Shown in pieces: positions 35,060 to 45,480 of a DNA stretch of 64,000 bases. The stretch's first letter is position 1; each line of letters opens with the position of its first letter. The position numbers and the translations under genes were made by a program. The notes below the pieces were generated by a model. That model did not search any database and was not told where the DNA came from. It was given only the letters and a program-made list of their open reading frames with translations. The stretch covers positions 401,501 through 465,500 of the forward strand of contig JAYKKM010000034.1 of the NCBI GenBank assembly GCA_035772405.1, written 5' to 3'. Origin of the DNA: Chrysogorgia sp. JL179-B06 (Eukaryota > Cnidaria > Anthozoa > Scleralcyonacea > Chrysogorgiidae).

Positions 35060-35142
35060 GTCTGATCCTGAGCTTAGAGAATGAATTTTGCGATGATGTA
35101 AAGGACATTAGTATGACAATTAAGGCCATTTCAAAAGACTAA
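35060..35142 (+). CDS. LAMTOR3: LAMTOR3, exon 6 (terminal)
   Basis: 83 nt from acceptor TTGTAG to TAA at 35140-35142. It completes a Gly codon and reads LILSLENEFCDDVKDISMTI, then KAISKD and stop. This is the C-terminal helix (human LIVSLEKELAPL...). The five located exons keep phase throughout and have no stops, so the gene looks functional. It misses only the unfound start exon. Confidence 0.93.
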
Positions 35143-35242
35143 AAATCATAGGAATTAAATCAACTTAACTTTGTAAAAACGTAATGTTATAATGCAATTG
35201 TTTTGGAATGAGTTGAAATTACGCAATGATTTTAAATAATCA

Positions 35243-35248
35243 AATAAA
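35243..35248 (+). promoter_or_regulatory. LAMTOR3 polyadenylation signal
   Basis: AATAAA 101 bp after the stop codon. Confidence 0.6.
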
Positions 35249-35249
35249 G

Positions 35250-35974
35250 TATTTGGGATTAGATTGGACACATTGCACGCTATGTATTTCTTTGCTCAAA
35301 AACGGCAGCATAAAATGAGAAAAGATCCTGTGTGGTTGGTTTCCCAGCATGCATATTTAAATATTTGTTTGTTTGTTTTGTTATATTGGTGACTGTTATA
35401 GATATTAAGGTGCGCTATTTTAGCCCATTTTAACGTATTTGCCGCGACGCTAATTTGGAATCCGTAGACGGTTGGTAGCATCTCTAGTGGTCGGTAGCAT
35501 CTTTTTATTGTGTATATAGTTCACTTACAATGGGATTACATAAATATTGATTATCAACCGAGTATTTCAAGTTCGCTTGCATAGCTGAGTGGTCTGTGTC
35601 ATTGATTTTTACTTGTGAGCTCGGGGTTCGAGTGTGGGTGAGTATGATTTTTCCACTTTTTTATTTTTACTTTGCTTTTTTCTTTTTAATAGAGTTAGGA
35701 TTAAGATTAGGATTAGTTTTAGGGTTTGGTTTAGAATATTATCAAAAAAATAGTCGCGCGTAAAAAAGTCCCAAGATGCTACCGATCTTGAAAACGTTTT
35801 GTCCATAATGGATAACCGGCGATCTGAGTCATATTCGTCTATAAATTTGATATGTTCTTCTGTCAGTTTTGGCCTCTGACAATTTCCGGATATGGCCGAA
35901 CTGATCACGACATGTATAGCCTGAAAACCGGAACGCGTTCGGAACGCGTTTTTGGTTAGGTTATTTCTGAGCAG
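35250..35974. other. Intergenic
   Basis: No gene or clear repeat beyond short GGATTAG words near 35700. Confidence 0.4.
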
Positions 35975-36128
35975 TACTGTATACAGAACTCGTGACTAGG
36001 CTCTCGGCAACGGCTTCCGTAGCTCAGTAGTCAGAGCACTGTACTAGCATCGCAGGGTCGCGGGTTCAGTTCCAGCCGGAAGGCCTTAATGAAGTTGCAT
36101 TTTTCGCAACTGGTCCCGGTTTGGTCTT
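35975..36128 (+). mobile_element. tRNA-derived SINE, 5' part
   Basis: A leader (ACAGAACTCGTGACTAGG) is followed by a tRNA-like head at 36012-36085 with box A TAGCTCAGTAGTCAGAGCA and box B GGTTCAGTTCC, then the SINE body TTTTCGCAACTGGTCCCGG. It is cut at GTCTT by the Gypsy element and resumes at 42851. Confidence 0.85.
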
Positions 36129-36276
36129 TGTAGTATCTTGATATTACACACAAGAGACTAGTATTTTAATGCACTTTAATACAACTTTAATACAGCTTTA
36201 ATACAGCTTCCACAACACGCCATTCTACCTCATGGTGATTGTTTAATACCGGAAGTAAGGACTCCCGGATATTACA
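36129..36276 (-). repeat. Gypsy 3' LTR
   Basis: 148 bp, starting TGTAGTATCTTG and ending GGATATTACA. It is longer than the other LTR because of three tandem CTTTAATACAG-like units. Confidence 0.9.
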
Positions 36277-36388
36277 CTCCTTCTTTTCTGGACTAAACAA
36301 GAGTCCATGCAAACATAACATAAACTAATAATTTCAACTATCTTAAAAGTTCATTGTATTAGTGTCTTTAGTTACCCATATAATTTAA

Positions 36389-39300
36389 TCAAGAATAATA
36401 GTCTGGTACCCGTCTCTCTCGCTCTGGATATCTCACTGTTGCAGTTGCATCTTCTGCACAGACAACTTGTTGATCTGGATCAATAAGTTCATTGTCCTTC
36501 GCTTGAGGAGTTTCCTTCTGGATCACTTGATCTTGATGACGACGAACTTCGCGATCGTCTTCCAACTGTATGGTGTAGGAAACTGGCCCGGTCTGTGTAT
36601 TAATCACACCAGGGCACCATTTTTGTTGTTTTCCAAATTATCTCGAGTAGACTTGGTCACCTGGTTGTAGTCTTCGGTCCACTGCATGTTGATCGTGTAA
36701 TGCTTTCTGTTTTCTCTGTTCGTTCTGCACTCTTTCTCTTACATCCGGATATAACAAGTCTAAGCGAGATCTTGGTTTCCTGCTCATAAGCATTTCAGCT
36801 GGTGCTATCCCTGTGGTTGCGTGCGGCGTAATACGATATTTGAATAGAAACCGGGACACTCTGGTTTCTAAACTTTCTTTATTCGACATCTTTATCATCC
36901 CCTCTTTAAAGGTCTGGACAGCCCTCTCCGCCAGGCCATTAGATGCCGGATGATATGGAGCAGTTTTTCTGTGGTGTATCCCGTTTTTCTTCAGGAATTC
37001 CTCGAATTCTTCACTGCAAAAATTACTGCCATTGTCACTGACAATAGTTGTAGGAAGACCATGGATTGCAAATGTTGATCGAAGCTTTTCAATTGTTGCT
37101 CTTGATGTTGCCACACTCGTAGGATGTACTTCCATCCACTTTGAGTATGCATCGACCATAATGAAGAACATTTTCCCCATAAATGGACCAGCGTAGTCGA
37201 TGTGAATTATTTCCCATGGCCAAGCCGGCCATTCCCACGCATGTAGTGGCGCCTCGGGAGGATTCTTTCTATTCATCTGGCATTGGTTGCAATTTCTGAC
37301 TTTATTTTCCAGTGCGTTATCCATGTTCGGCCACCACACGTAGCTCCTTGCTAGACTTTTCATCTTGCAAATTCCTGGATGGGTTTCATGCAATTCTTCA
37401 ACAACTTGGCTTCTTCCTTGGGGTGGAACAACCACTCTGTTTCCCCACAGGATACAGTCATCTTGGACACTCAGCTCGTCTCGTCTTTGAAAATATGGTT
37501 GGAGATCCGCATCGGGGCACTTGCTAGGCCATCCCTGCTTAATGAATTTCAACACTCTTGCCAGTACAGTTGTTCGCCTTGTCCAATTCTTTACTTGCTC
37601 TGCTCTTATTGGAGTAGTTAGTTCCATCAGTAAGACTGTTTCTCCAGGAACTGGTGTTGAACCAGGGGTGTCTGGCAATGGTAATCTACTGAGAGCATCA
37701 GCATTTGCATTCTGACTTCCTTCTTTGTACTGGATGGCATAGTCGTAAGCAGATAATATTAATGCCCACCGCTGAATTCGAGCTGCTGCCATTGGTGGTG
37801 TCATCTTGTCTGGATGGAATACCCGTTCGAGTGGCTTGTGATCTGTCAGTATGGTAAAATGTCGACCATACACATATTGGTGGAACTTTTTGACACCAAA
37901 TACTATGGCTAATGCCTCCTTGTCTAATTGAGAATATTTTTTCTCTGCCGCAGACAGTGATCTTGAGGCAAATGCAATTGGTTGCTCTGTGTTATCTTCC
38001 AGCCGATGAGACAAAACAGCCCCCAAACCATATGGTGAAGCGTCGCAAGCCAGTATTAGTTCCTTCTTTGGATCATAATGCACCAATAGATGTGAAGACT
38101 TTAATAGCTCTTTGGTCTTCCAAAATGACTCTTGGTGCTCTTCACTCCACTTCCAGCTTTTCCCTTTCTCCAGCAGGCTGTGTAACGGTGCCAGGATTGT
38201 CGACAAATTAGGTAAATACTTCTGGTAATAGTTGATCATTCCCAGATACGATCGAACTTCTGACACATTCTTCGGAGCAGGTGCTTCAGTGATGGCTCTA
38301 ACTTTCTCTTGTATTGGTTGTATTCCTTGACTATTTATCTTCTGGCCTAAATACACCACCTCATTGACCATGAGGGAGCATTTCTTTCTCTTTAGGCGTA
38401 GCCCTGCCTCTGACAATCTTTTCAGGACCTCTTCTAAATTTGCTAAGTGTTCCTCATCATTGGACCCAGAAACCAGGATATCATCCACTCGCACGACAAC
38501 AAAAGGGATCCTCTGCAGTAGGTTTTCCATATTACGCTGGAAAATCCCAGGAGAAGAGGATACTCCGTACGGCAATCGATTATACTGGAAAAGTCCTTTG
38601 TGTGTGTTGATTGTAGTATACGTTTTGGATTCATCTTCCAATACAATTTGCTGATAAGCTTGACTCATATCAAGCTTGGTAAACTTTTTTCCACCACTTA
38701 AAGTGGCGAAGAGATCTTCTGCCTTAGGAATGGGGTAATTGTCTAACTTTGCAGCTTGATTGACAGTTACTTTATAGTCCCCAGAAATTCTTATTGACTT
38801 GTCTTCCTTTACGATTGGTACGATTGGTGCTGCCCAATCTGCAAACTGAACTGGCTCTACAGTTCCTTCCTCTTGCAATCTCTCCAACTCTTTTTCTACT
38901 TTCTCTCTCAATGAATAGGGGACGGGTCTTGCTTTGCAGTACTTTGGCTTTGCGTCTTCAGCAACATGAATCTTGGCTTTGGGACCGGTAAATGTTCCTA
39001 ATCCATCTTGAAACACTTTCTCATACTTATCAAGTAATTCTTCAACTCTGGCTGAGGTTGTATTACCCTTTTTTAACTGGAATAAATTCCCCCAATTTAT
39101 TTTGATCTTTTGGAGCCAATTTCTTCCAATTAAATTAGGGCCCTTCCCCTGGATAACTAGTAAAGGTAGTACCACTTCTTGATCTTCGTACTTCACTGAA
39201 GTCTCAACCAGACCCACCACTTTAACTTGCTCGCCGGTATAGGTATTAAGTGTTACCTTTGATTCTTTCAGCTCAAGGTTTGGATGATTCGTCTTCAGTG

Positions 39301-39496
39301 ATTTGTACGTATCCTCGCTTATCACACTCATTGCAGCACCCGTATCTACTTCCATCTTCAGGCTTTCTTCGCTCACCAGGACATCAACAACGTATGGCTC
39401 GGCTCTCTGTTCTCCCAGACTGTAAAGTCTATAGTTGTCGTCTTCCTCTTCCGTCTCCTCTTCCTTCGTGTTTAAATAATTGCTGCTTGTTCCCAA
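36389..39496 (-). pseudogene. pol: Ty3/Gypsy pol polyprotein
   Basis: One frame of about 950 residues, then an in-frame TAA at 36638-36640, then about 80 more codons to 36389. In order: retropepsin (EVDTGAAMSVIS, about residue 50), reverse transcriptase (YRLPYGVSSSP and a VDDILVSG catalytic box in place of Y-x-DD, about 300-340), RNase H (LACDASPYGLGAV and LTDHKPLE, about 440-520), zinc-binding integrase head (H-x3-H ... C-x2-C) and integrase core with D, D and E residues (HIDYAGPF, VSDNGSNF, LAERAVQTFKE). The frame begins inside the element because the foldback at 39539-42000 splits gag from pol. The late stop removes only the tail after the integrase. Confidence 0.93.
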
Positions 39497-39893
39497 GCTT
39501 GAGGTATCATCTCTTCGTTGGTTTTGCCCGTTCGCCTTGAGATAGTCTAATCTTCGCGCCTCGCGCCTTTTTTTCGCGCCTCGCGCCTTTTTTTCGCGCC
39601 TTTTTGGAAGGTGCTTTTTATCGTGGGAATTTTTCCCCGGTCGGATACTGTCTCATGTGATTATTAAAAAAAAATCCAACCTTTCGATCTACCTCGAGGC
39701 TCGATCTGTTTCTGAGCATTTTTATCTTGTTCAATCTATCAACAATTACGATTTTTACGAAGAGTATTCAGTCATCGTCTTATTTCAACGAAGGTATACA
39801 TCATTCTCGATCTCTTGAATTTCATACGGATTGTTTTTATTGTTTATATTTGCAATTTTATTCAAATACTTTGCGATACCAGTAAATATGTAG

Positions 39894-40100
39894 ATGAATG
39901 ATCGACGAACATCCAGCTTGTGTGAGGCATCGAAGATGGGATTTGTTCTGAAGTTTGACCCATCAGCTGCAGGAAATCGCTGTTATTACCGATGCTTGGC
40001 CACTTTTTTAAACCAAAATGAAGACGATGTTATCAATTCTGTAGAGATGTTCATGCTCAAAAAGCAGTTCATTCCTGTTGAGAATGAGGTAAGTAGTTAG
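39894..40100 (+). CDS. OTU-like N-terminal exon in left foldback arm
   Basis: 68-codon frame. The segment FDPSAAGNRCYYRCLATFLN resembles the catalytic start of OTU cysteine proteases (x-D-G-N-C-x-F/Y-R), with Arg in place of the usual residue before Cys. After ENE the sequence is G/GTAAGT, a good donor, so it may be the first exon of a spliced gene carried by an autonomous relative. The same frame with one change (V to A near the end) is at 41465-41671 on the other strand. Function uncertain. Confidence 0.4.
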   Translation: MNDRRTSSLCEASKMGFVLKFDPSAAGNRCYYRCLATFLNQNEDDVINSVEMFMLKKQFIPVENEVSS

Positions 40101-40168
40101 ATATTTTACGGGTTTCTATAGAAGTAAAGCGAATTTCATGTTGCTCTCAAACGTATATTGCTATTATA

Positions 40169-41396
40169 TTAAAGTGCCTATATCACTTGAGGGATCTTTA
40201 CGGATTTGAACAGAACACAGTAAGTTAATAATTTCTACAACCTTTTTTTATTTAGTTCAGTAGTTTCGGAGATATCTACCTCTATAATAATTCTCTAAAC
40301 AGAAAAAAACCCGTTGTCGGGGCCTGGGACTCAGGAACCCAATTTGCAAGCACGCCTACGTCTTTTCACAATAAAAATTATATTTTCGCTGGTGATATAT
40401 GTTGCGTTCTTCCGTCTATGGTTCTTCAAAATAATGCCGGAACGGTTCGTTGTCTATGGCTATTGATTTTTGCTGCCGTAGGCAGCATATTAATCTTGAC
40501 TTGGGTTGCTGTGTTCTCGTTCCCAGATCTCTTTGCCGAACTATATACAGGCCTGTATAGTCATAATGACGATGGTATAGTCAACGAGATCTTTAACGAG
40601 ATACTATATATTATTATAGGTATTTCCGTTTGTTTGCTCGATTTGAAATATGACCGCCAGATAAGTCGTTCAATTCAGCAAATATTACAAACGTGAAGTT
40701 CGATTTGGCAAAAGTGTTGCTTGAATGGAAAATTTATAACTTCGCGAAGATTGTTCGTTTCGAGTAAATGTTGAAAAGAAGATAAATAGAATGAATGGCG
40801 TTCAAGGCAGCATTTCACTTCTGATAAGAACTCCTAGCTAGTATCACCTATCAATGTTTTCCCCCTGGGGGGGGAGGGCGGGCAACCCTAGGGGATTTTG
40901 ACATTTGTCAAAAAAAAGTCAATTTCCCCACCCTAGAGCAATCTCAAATAGTCAAAATCCCCCACACAAACCCGTGTTTCGTAAACTTTTCAATATATTC
41001 GTCGCATATTGCCTTTTCATCAATGCCACATCTCGCAAAAAAGGATTTCCAATCACACTTTTACAGCAAAAATTGAAATGTGTTTAATAAGACAAATGTT
41101 GTTTCATGAACTGACACAAAACAAATAGAACTGAAGAAGGATGGACTAATTTACATAGCAAAGAAAAATGGATTGTAAATATCTCTTCTTTACTGCTTGT
41201 TGTTCCCAGGCTCTCTCAATTTTTTATCCAAAATGGCGGATGTCCAAGACAACGGTTTTATTCTGTTTAGAGAATTATTATAGAGGTAGATATCTCCGAA
41301 ACTACTGAACTAAATAAAAAAAGGTTGTAGAAATTATTAACTTACTGTGTTCTGTTCAAATCCGTAAAGATCCCTTAAGTGATATAGGCACTTTAA
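40169..41396. mobile_element. TTAA-bounded inner palindrome
   Basis: TTAA then AGTGCCTATATCACTTGAGG, mirrored at the right by AAGTGATATAGGCACT then TTAA. It resembles the TTAA MITEs elsewhere in the window (25012, 23498). Its arms are co-linear with those of the surrounding foldback element. Confidence 0.65.
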
Positions 41397-41464
41397 TATA
41401 ATAGCAATATACGTTTGAGAGCAACATGAAATTCGCTTTACTTCTATAGAAACCCGTAAAATAT

Positions 41465-41671
41465 CTAACTACTTGCCTCATTCTCAACAGGAATGAACTG
41501 CTTTTTGAGCATGAACATCTCTACAGAATTGATAACATCGTCTTCATTTTGGTTTAAAAAAGTGGCCAAGCATCGGTAATAACAGCGATTTCCTGCAGCT
41601 GATGGGTCAAACTTCAGAACAAATCCCATCTTCGATGCCTCACACAAGCTGGATGTTCGTCGATCATTCAT
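41465..41671 (-). CDS. OTU-like N-terminal exon in right foldback arm
   Basis: Inverted copy of the frame at 39894-40100. In this copy the bases after ENE are GGCAAGT rather than GGTAAGT, so the splice donor is lost. Confidence 0.4.
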   Translation of the reverse strand: MNDRRTSSLCEASKMGFVLKFDPSAAGNRCYYRCLATFLNQNEDDVINSVEMFMLKKQFIPVENEASS

Positions 41672-41988
41672 CTACATATTTACCGGTATCGCAAAGTATT
41701 TGAATAAAATATGCAAATATAAACAATAAAAACAATCCGTATGAAATTCAAGAGATCGAGAATGATGTATACCTTCGTTGAATAAGACGATGACTGAATA
41801 CTCTTCGTAAAAATCGTAATTGTTGATGGATTGAACAAGATAAAAATGCTCAGAAACAGATCGAGCCTCGAGGAGATCAACGGGTAATAATCACATGAGA
41901 CAGTATCCGACCGGGGAAAAATTCCCACGATAAAAAGCACCTTCCAAAAAAGGCGCGAGGCGCGAAAAAAAGGCGCGAGGCGCGAAGA

Positions 41989-42618
41989 TTAGACTATCTC
42001 GTTCGACTTAGGTTTACTTCGACATTTTCTAGCTATATGTCCCTTCTTGTGACAATTGAAACACTCGGAGTCGCGAAATTTGCATTCTTGGGGATGATGT
42101 TTACCGCCACATCTTCCACATTCGGTCTTTGATCCTGAGTGATTTCCTTGTCGTTGGTCATCTACATGTACGCGGTTTAATGCTGAATGTTGCTCCGTAT
42201 TTATAGTAGCATTGGTCATCTGATGTGTTAAATCCCTTGCATTCTTTACTGCAGTCTCCATTGATGTCGCGATTTTCATGGCTTTCTTGAAATCGAGCGA
42301 ACATTCCGCCAACAATCTGCGCTGAATCTGTTCGTCGTTTATTCCACACACTAACCGATCACGTAACATCTCTTCTAAGGTATTTTGAAAATCACAATGT
42401 TCTGAAAGGTTCCGTAATTCGGCTGCATACGAAGCAATTGACTCACCAGGTTTTCTGAATCGAGTGTTAAATTTGAATCGTTGTACTATCGCCGAAGGCT
42501 TCGGGTTTTGATGCTTTTGAACCAGTTCTATCAGCTCCTTTAAGGTCTTCTCTGACGGTTTTTCTGGCGTAGTTAAGTTCCGTATCAACTTATACATCTT
42601 GCTACCACAAACGCTCAA
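41989..42618 (-). pseudogene. gag: Ty3/Gypsy gag, main part
   Basis: 209 codons encoding a retrotransposon Gag domain (RFKFNTRFRKPGESIASYAA, typical of the capsid region) and a zinc knuckle CFNCHKKGHIARKC (C-x2-C-x4-H-x4-C), preceded by a second Cys/His cluster (CGRCGGKHHPQEC). The last residues come from the inserted foldback element. The natural start is an ATG at 42724 (MANHGKLEEYDPQ), but that frame stops at 42647, so gag is frame-broken near 42650. Confidence 0.88.
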
Positions 42619-42646
42619 TAATATTGCTCGTTGTTTATCTGTTGTT

Positions 42647-42724
42647 TTAATATTCCAACCGCTCGATATACTGACTCCATTCCTCTTGTGGGTCGTATTC
42701 TTCTAGTTTTCCATGGTTTGCCAT
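42647..42724 (-). pseudogene. gag: Gag N-terminal fragment
   Basis: 25 codons from the ATG closest to the primer-binding-site region, ending in TAA. The capsid part continues in another frame from about 42640. Confidence 0.7.
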
Positions 42725-42741
42725 TTTACCTCGTCGCCAAA
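42725..42741 (-). promoter_or_regulatory. Gypsy primer-binding-site region
   Basis: On the minus strand, TTTGGCGACGAGGTAAA directly follows the 5' LTR end (ACTACA). TGG at this position matches the CCA end of a tRNA primer. The tRNA is not identified. Confidence 0.55.
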
Positions 42742-42850
42742 TGTAGTATCTTGATATTACACACAAGAGACTAGTATCCACAACACGCCATTCTACCTCA
42801 TGCCCATGGTGATTGTTTAATACCGGAAGTAAGGACTCCCGGATATTACA
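42742..42850 (-). repeat. Gypsy 5' LTR
   Basis: 109 bp. Same termini as the 3' LTR but lacks its 45-bp CTTTAATACAG expansion and has a 6-bp CCCATG insertion. Confidence 0.9.
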
Positions 42851-42906
42851 GTCTTAAAATGTATATATTCCAACACTCGAAATTGTCCTTAACCATAAAC
42901 CCTTAG
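42851..42906 (+). mobile_element. tRNA-derived SINE, 3' part
   Basis: Begins with the duplicated GTCTT and continues TAAAATGTATATATTCCAAC with the CACTCGAAATTGTCCTT block. It is the other half of the SINE at 35975-36128. Confidence 0.85.
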
Positions 42907-42927
42907 AACAAGTGTGTTTATGACTGT

Positions 42928-43470
42928 TTGATTCTACAGACTCTCACTTATGCAGATACTGCATGGGGTGAACTCTCAGTCGCGTTTAGCGACAACTTAC
43001 AGAAACCTGCTAAATTGAGCAGCTCGTATTATAGTGAGACGAGACAGTTGGCGCGAGGCTTTAAACATTTTGGGATGGTTAGATTTAAAGACAATCAGAG
43101 GAAGAAAATGCATGTTGTGGTTCCTAAATATCTTAGTGAATATTTTATTAGAAACAGTAGTATCCATTCATATAGTACTAGAAGGAGAAATGATAGCCAT
43201 CTCCCCAAACCTGACTTAAGTTTTGGGAAATGTATTTTTAGATACTCTGGAACATTATTGTTTAACTATCTACCGTCAAAAATTAAAACATCTACTACAT
43301 TGTTATATTTTAAGAGCTTTATTAGAAAGCATGATTTTTAAGTATAATAATTAGTTGATATATTTTTTGTAATTTTGTATGATAATCTTGTACAGGGTCC
43401 CTCTTCATGGATACCAGCTTCGGCTGAATGGGCTACCCTGTCAAAATAAAGTTTACTATACATACCATTA
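42928..43470 (+). mobile_element. Non-LTR retrotransposon 3' end
   Basis: A 137-codon frame (to 43341) reads YADTAWGELSVAFSDNLQ and later KYLSEYFIRNSSIHSY, FRYSGTLLFNYLP and LLYFKSFIRKHDF. These are the usual last blocks of a LINE ORF2 (YAdxxWGxLs..., FxYrGaxlWNxLP...). The part joining the two blocks is shortened and probably frameshifted. A 3' UTR with ACAGGGTCCCTCTTCATGG and a CAGCTTCGGCTGAATGGGCT hairpin ends at AAATAAAG. 5'-truncated. Confidence 0.7.
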
Positions 43471-43617
43471 ACTAGAAATACGAATCCGCAATAATCCCCC
43501 TCGCTCGCCTTTTCTACCACTACCCCACCCCACCCCTAGAGTTTCTTTTCCCCATCCATGGTCGTCCCCAGTGCCCAGACCGCGTCTGTCGATAACAAAT
43601 CCCGAAAGACCGGTTTG

Positions 43618-43915
43618 TCGTACGTAGATTTTGAACGTTATCTCGGTCAATATTTACTCGATTTCAATTCTGAAAACAGTTTTGGAATTACCAAGTCTAA
43701 ATACATAACATACGTGTCTATATATATTACGAGAACGTGCATACCCTTTCGTAAAAACGGTTTATGTACTTAGAAATTAGTCGGCGATCAGGCACGCGAT
43801 TCGTCGCCGTATTATTTTGAACGTTATCTCGATCAATATTTAACCGTTGAAAACAGATTTGGAATTACCAAGTCTAAATACATAACATACGTGTCTATTA
43901 TATTATGAGAACGTG
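43618..43915 (+). repeat. Tandem 187-bp duplication
   Basis: GAACGTTATCTCG(G/A)TCAATA ... GGAATTACCAAGTCTAAATA ... GAGAACGTGC occurs at 43631-43740 and again at about 43818-43916. The first copy is open in one frame but unrecognised. Confidence 0.6.
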
Positions 43916-44027
43916 CCGCATCGCGTTGTCTTGCCCAAATATTGTCTGATTCAAACGGATCACCCAAGACGACTTTTTACTTCCTTATAAGAGATGACCT
44001 ACCATTTTATAAACGCAACTATTTGGT

Positions 44028-44130
44028 CTTAAAATGTATGTATTCCAACACTCGAAATTTTCCTTCACCATAAATCCTTTCAACATGTAGTTTGATCGAG
44101 TGAAATGCCAAATATTGCCTATAATATACC
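44028..44130 (+). mobile_element. SINE tail, extra copy
   Basis: GGTCTTAAAATGTATGTATT to CAAATATTGCCTATAATATA, essentially identical to the end of the SINE that follows. Confidence 0.75.
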
Positions 44131-44159
44131 CAGAATCTTATCCCGGCATTACCACCATA

Positions 44160-44405
44160 TATACAGAACTCGTGACTAGGCTCTCGGCAACGGCTTCCGT
44201 AGCTCAGTGGTCAGAGCACTGCACTAGCAATCGCAGGGTCGCGGGTTCAATTCCAGCCGGAAGGCCGCTAAGTTGCATTTTTCGCAACTGGTCCCGGTTT
44301 GGTCTTAAAATGTATGTATTCCAACACTCGAAATTTTCCTTCACCATAAATCCTTTCAACATGTAGTTTGATCGAGTGAAATGCCAAATATTGCCTATAA
44401 TATAC
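44160..44405 (+). mobile_element. tRNA-derived SINE, best full copy
   Basis: Head 44192-44266: CTTCCGTAGCTCAGTGGTCA then GAGCA (box A) and GGGTTCAATTCC (box B), closed by a CCGGAAGGCC acceptor-like end. The body is TTCGCAACTGGTCCCGGTTT then the AACACTCGAAATTTTCC block, GTAGTTTGATCGAGTG and TTGCCTATAATATA. Several other copies in the window share this order. Confidence 0.85.
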
Positions 44406-44520
44406 CATTTTATATATATATACATAGAAACTTTCGGTGAGAAATGGATCCCGCGAGATTATTCGTCGCAGCGAGATTATGACGGCATCAATTATTCGAG
44501 AAAGTTAGGCTCAGTCTCCC

Positions 44521-44557
44521 CCCTCCCCTCCCCCCCCCCCCCCCCCCCCCCCCCCCC
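44521..44557. repeat. Poly-C tract
   Basis: Long C run broken by a few T at its left. Confidence 0.9.
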
Positions 44558-45071
44558 ACAACATTTTACCCGTACGCCCTGTGAAGAGGGAATAGTCTAA
44601 AGACATTCTGGAGCCAGGTAATTGTAGCCACCTGTTTACTGCCACGACTTCGACGGACATTTGATATTCGTTTTATTCGGTTTAGTTCCGTTTGGTTAAT
44701 TTGTAATACCCTGATCAATAAAAAAATATTTTTTTACGTTTGGCAGTTTTGGATGCATTTCAGAAGAGGGAAATTCAAAAAATGTCGCGATCTAAAAACG
44801 CTCTGTGGCACCTATAAGGAGAGAGAGAATTGTAAATATTTGTATGATTGTGTTTTCCGCCAATAATAATTATTTTTATGGTAATAGTGAAGAAGGAAAG
44901 ACTCAATAAAGACATTCGAAAGCCAGGTAATTGTTATACCATCTGTTTATTTCCAAGGCATAATAAGATGTAGTCGACGCTGGAAAGCACTAGAACACGA
45001 ATGAATGACAAAACAGCTGAATCTTTCTTGTCAAAGCAAGTAGCAACATATCTGACAGACTACGACTAAAG

Positions 45072-45480
45072 ATGGAGGATCCTGAACTTATTTATTGTGA
45101 AGTAAAGGACATCGAAAAAGAAGTTCAACCCTTACCACCACCACTTCCAAAGAGAGATCATATTCAAGCATCAGTTATCGAGGTTAATCCTCCCAGAAGA
45201 ATACCTCCTCCTAAAACGCTAACTATTATCACCAACAGCTGCAAAAGATGTAGTCGAAACTCCGCATCAAGAAAACAAGTGGTACTGGCTATAGCAGTCG
45301 GCATTTTGGCCATTTTGGCAACGGTGTTTGTGGCTACGTATTTTGCGACCGAGGGTAAAGGCAAACCTTATGATTGTCAGAATAGTCTTGCAAATAAAGA
45401 AAATACAAGTTGCAAAAACTGCAGCCTTGTGAGCCACTTCAGTAAATTCAACATCAGTACAATTACTTGGAAAAATACAG
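45072..45480 (+). CDS. FReD-containing type II membrane protein, exon 1
   Basis: ATG in good context (AAAGATGG) opens 136 codons plus one base, ending at donor CAG/GTTAGC. Residues 1-68 are cytosolic, with LIYCEV (residues 6-11) fitting the ITIM pattern and PPPLPKR (22-28) fitting a class II SH3 ligand, plus a second proline patch. Residues 69-92 (VVLAIAVGILAILATVFVAT) form one membrane helix without a preceding signal peptide, so type II topology is expected. The start of the ectodomain has C102, C114, C117 and N-x-S/T sites. The exon continues in phase 1 into the fibrinogen-like exon at 46378. It suggests a cell-surface receptor or lectin. Confidence 0.82.

Larger units (their letters stand above)
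39539..42000. mobile_element. Foldback/Mutator-like element inserted in Gypsy
   Basis: The termini GAGATAGTCTAATCTTCGCG and complement begin inverted arms of about 770 bp. Flanks GTTCGCCTT (39530-39538) and GTTCGACTT (42001-42009) form a 9-bp duplication with one mismatch, as for Mutator-like transposases. The outer 60 bp contain tandem CGCGCCTCGCGCCTTTTTTT. Both arms carry the same 68-codon frame. The centre (40320-41240) is unique and has a hydrophobic 92-codon frame. No transposase domain is recognisable. Confidence 0.85.
36129..42850 (-). mobile_element. Ty3/Gypsy LTR retrotransposon, interrupted
   Basis: Bounded by two short LTRs (TGTAGT...ATTACA) and a 5-bp target duplication GTCTT (36124-36128, 42851-42855). 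On the minus strand: 5' LTR, a primer-site-like TGGCGACGAGG, gag (broken), a 2.46-kb foldback insertion, pol, 3' LTR. The retrotransposon sits inside a SINE. No env-like frame is seen. It is defective because of a gag frame break, the insertion, and a late pol stop. Confidence 0.93.

Noticed and set aside
36012..36085. Functional tRNA gene (also 44192, 46810, 52850)
   Set aside because: The same head is repeatedly joined to an identical non-tRNA body and tail, so these are SINEs.
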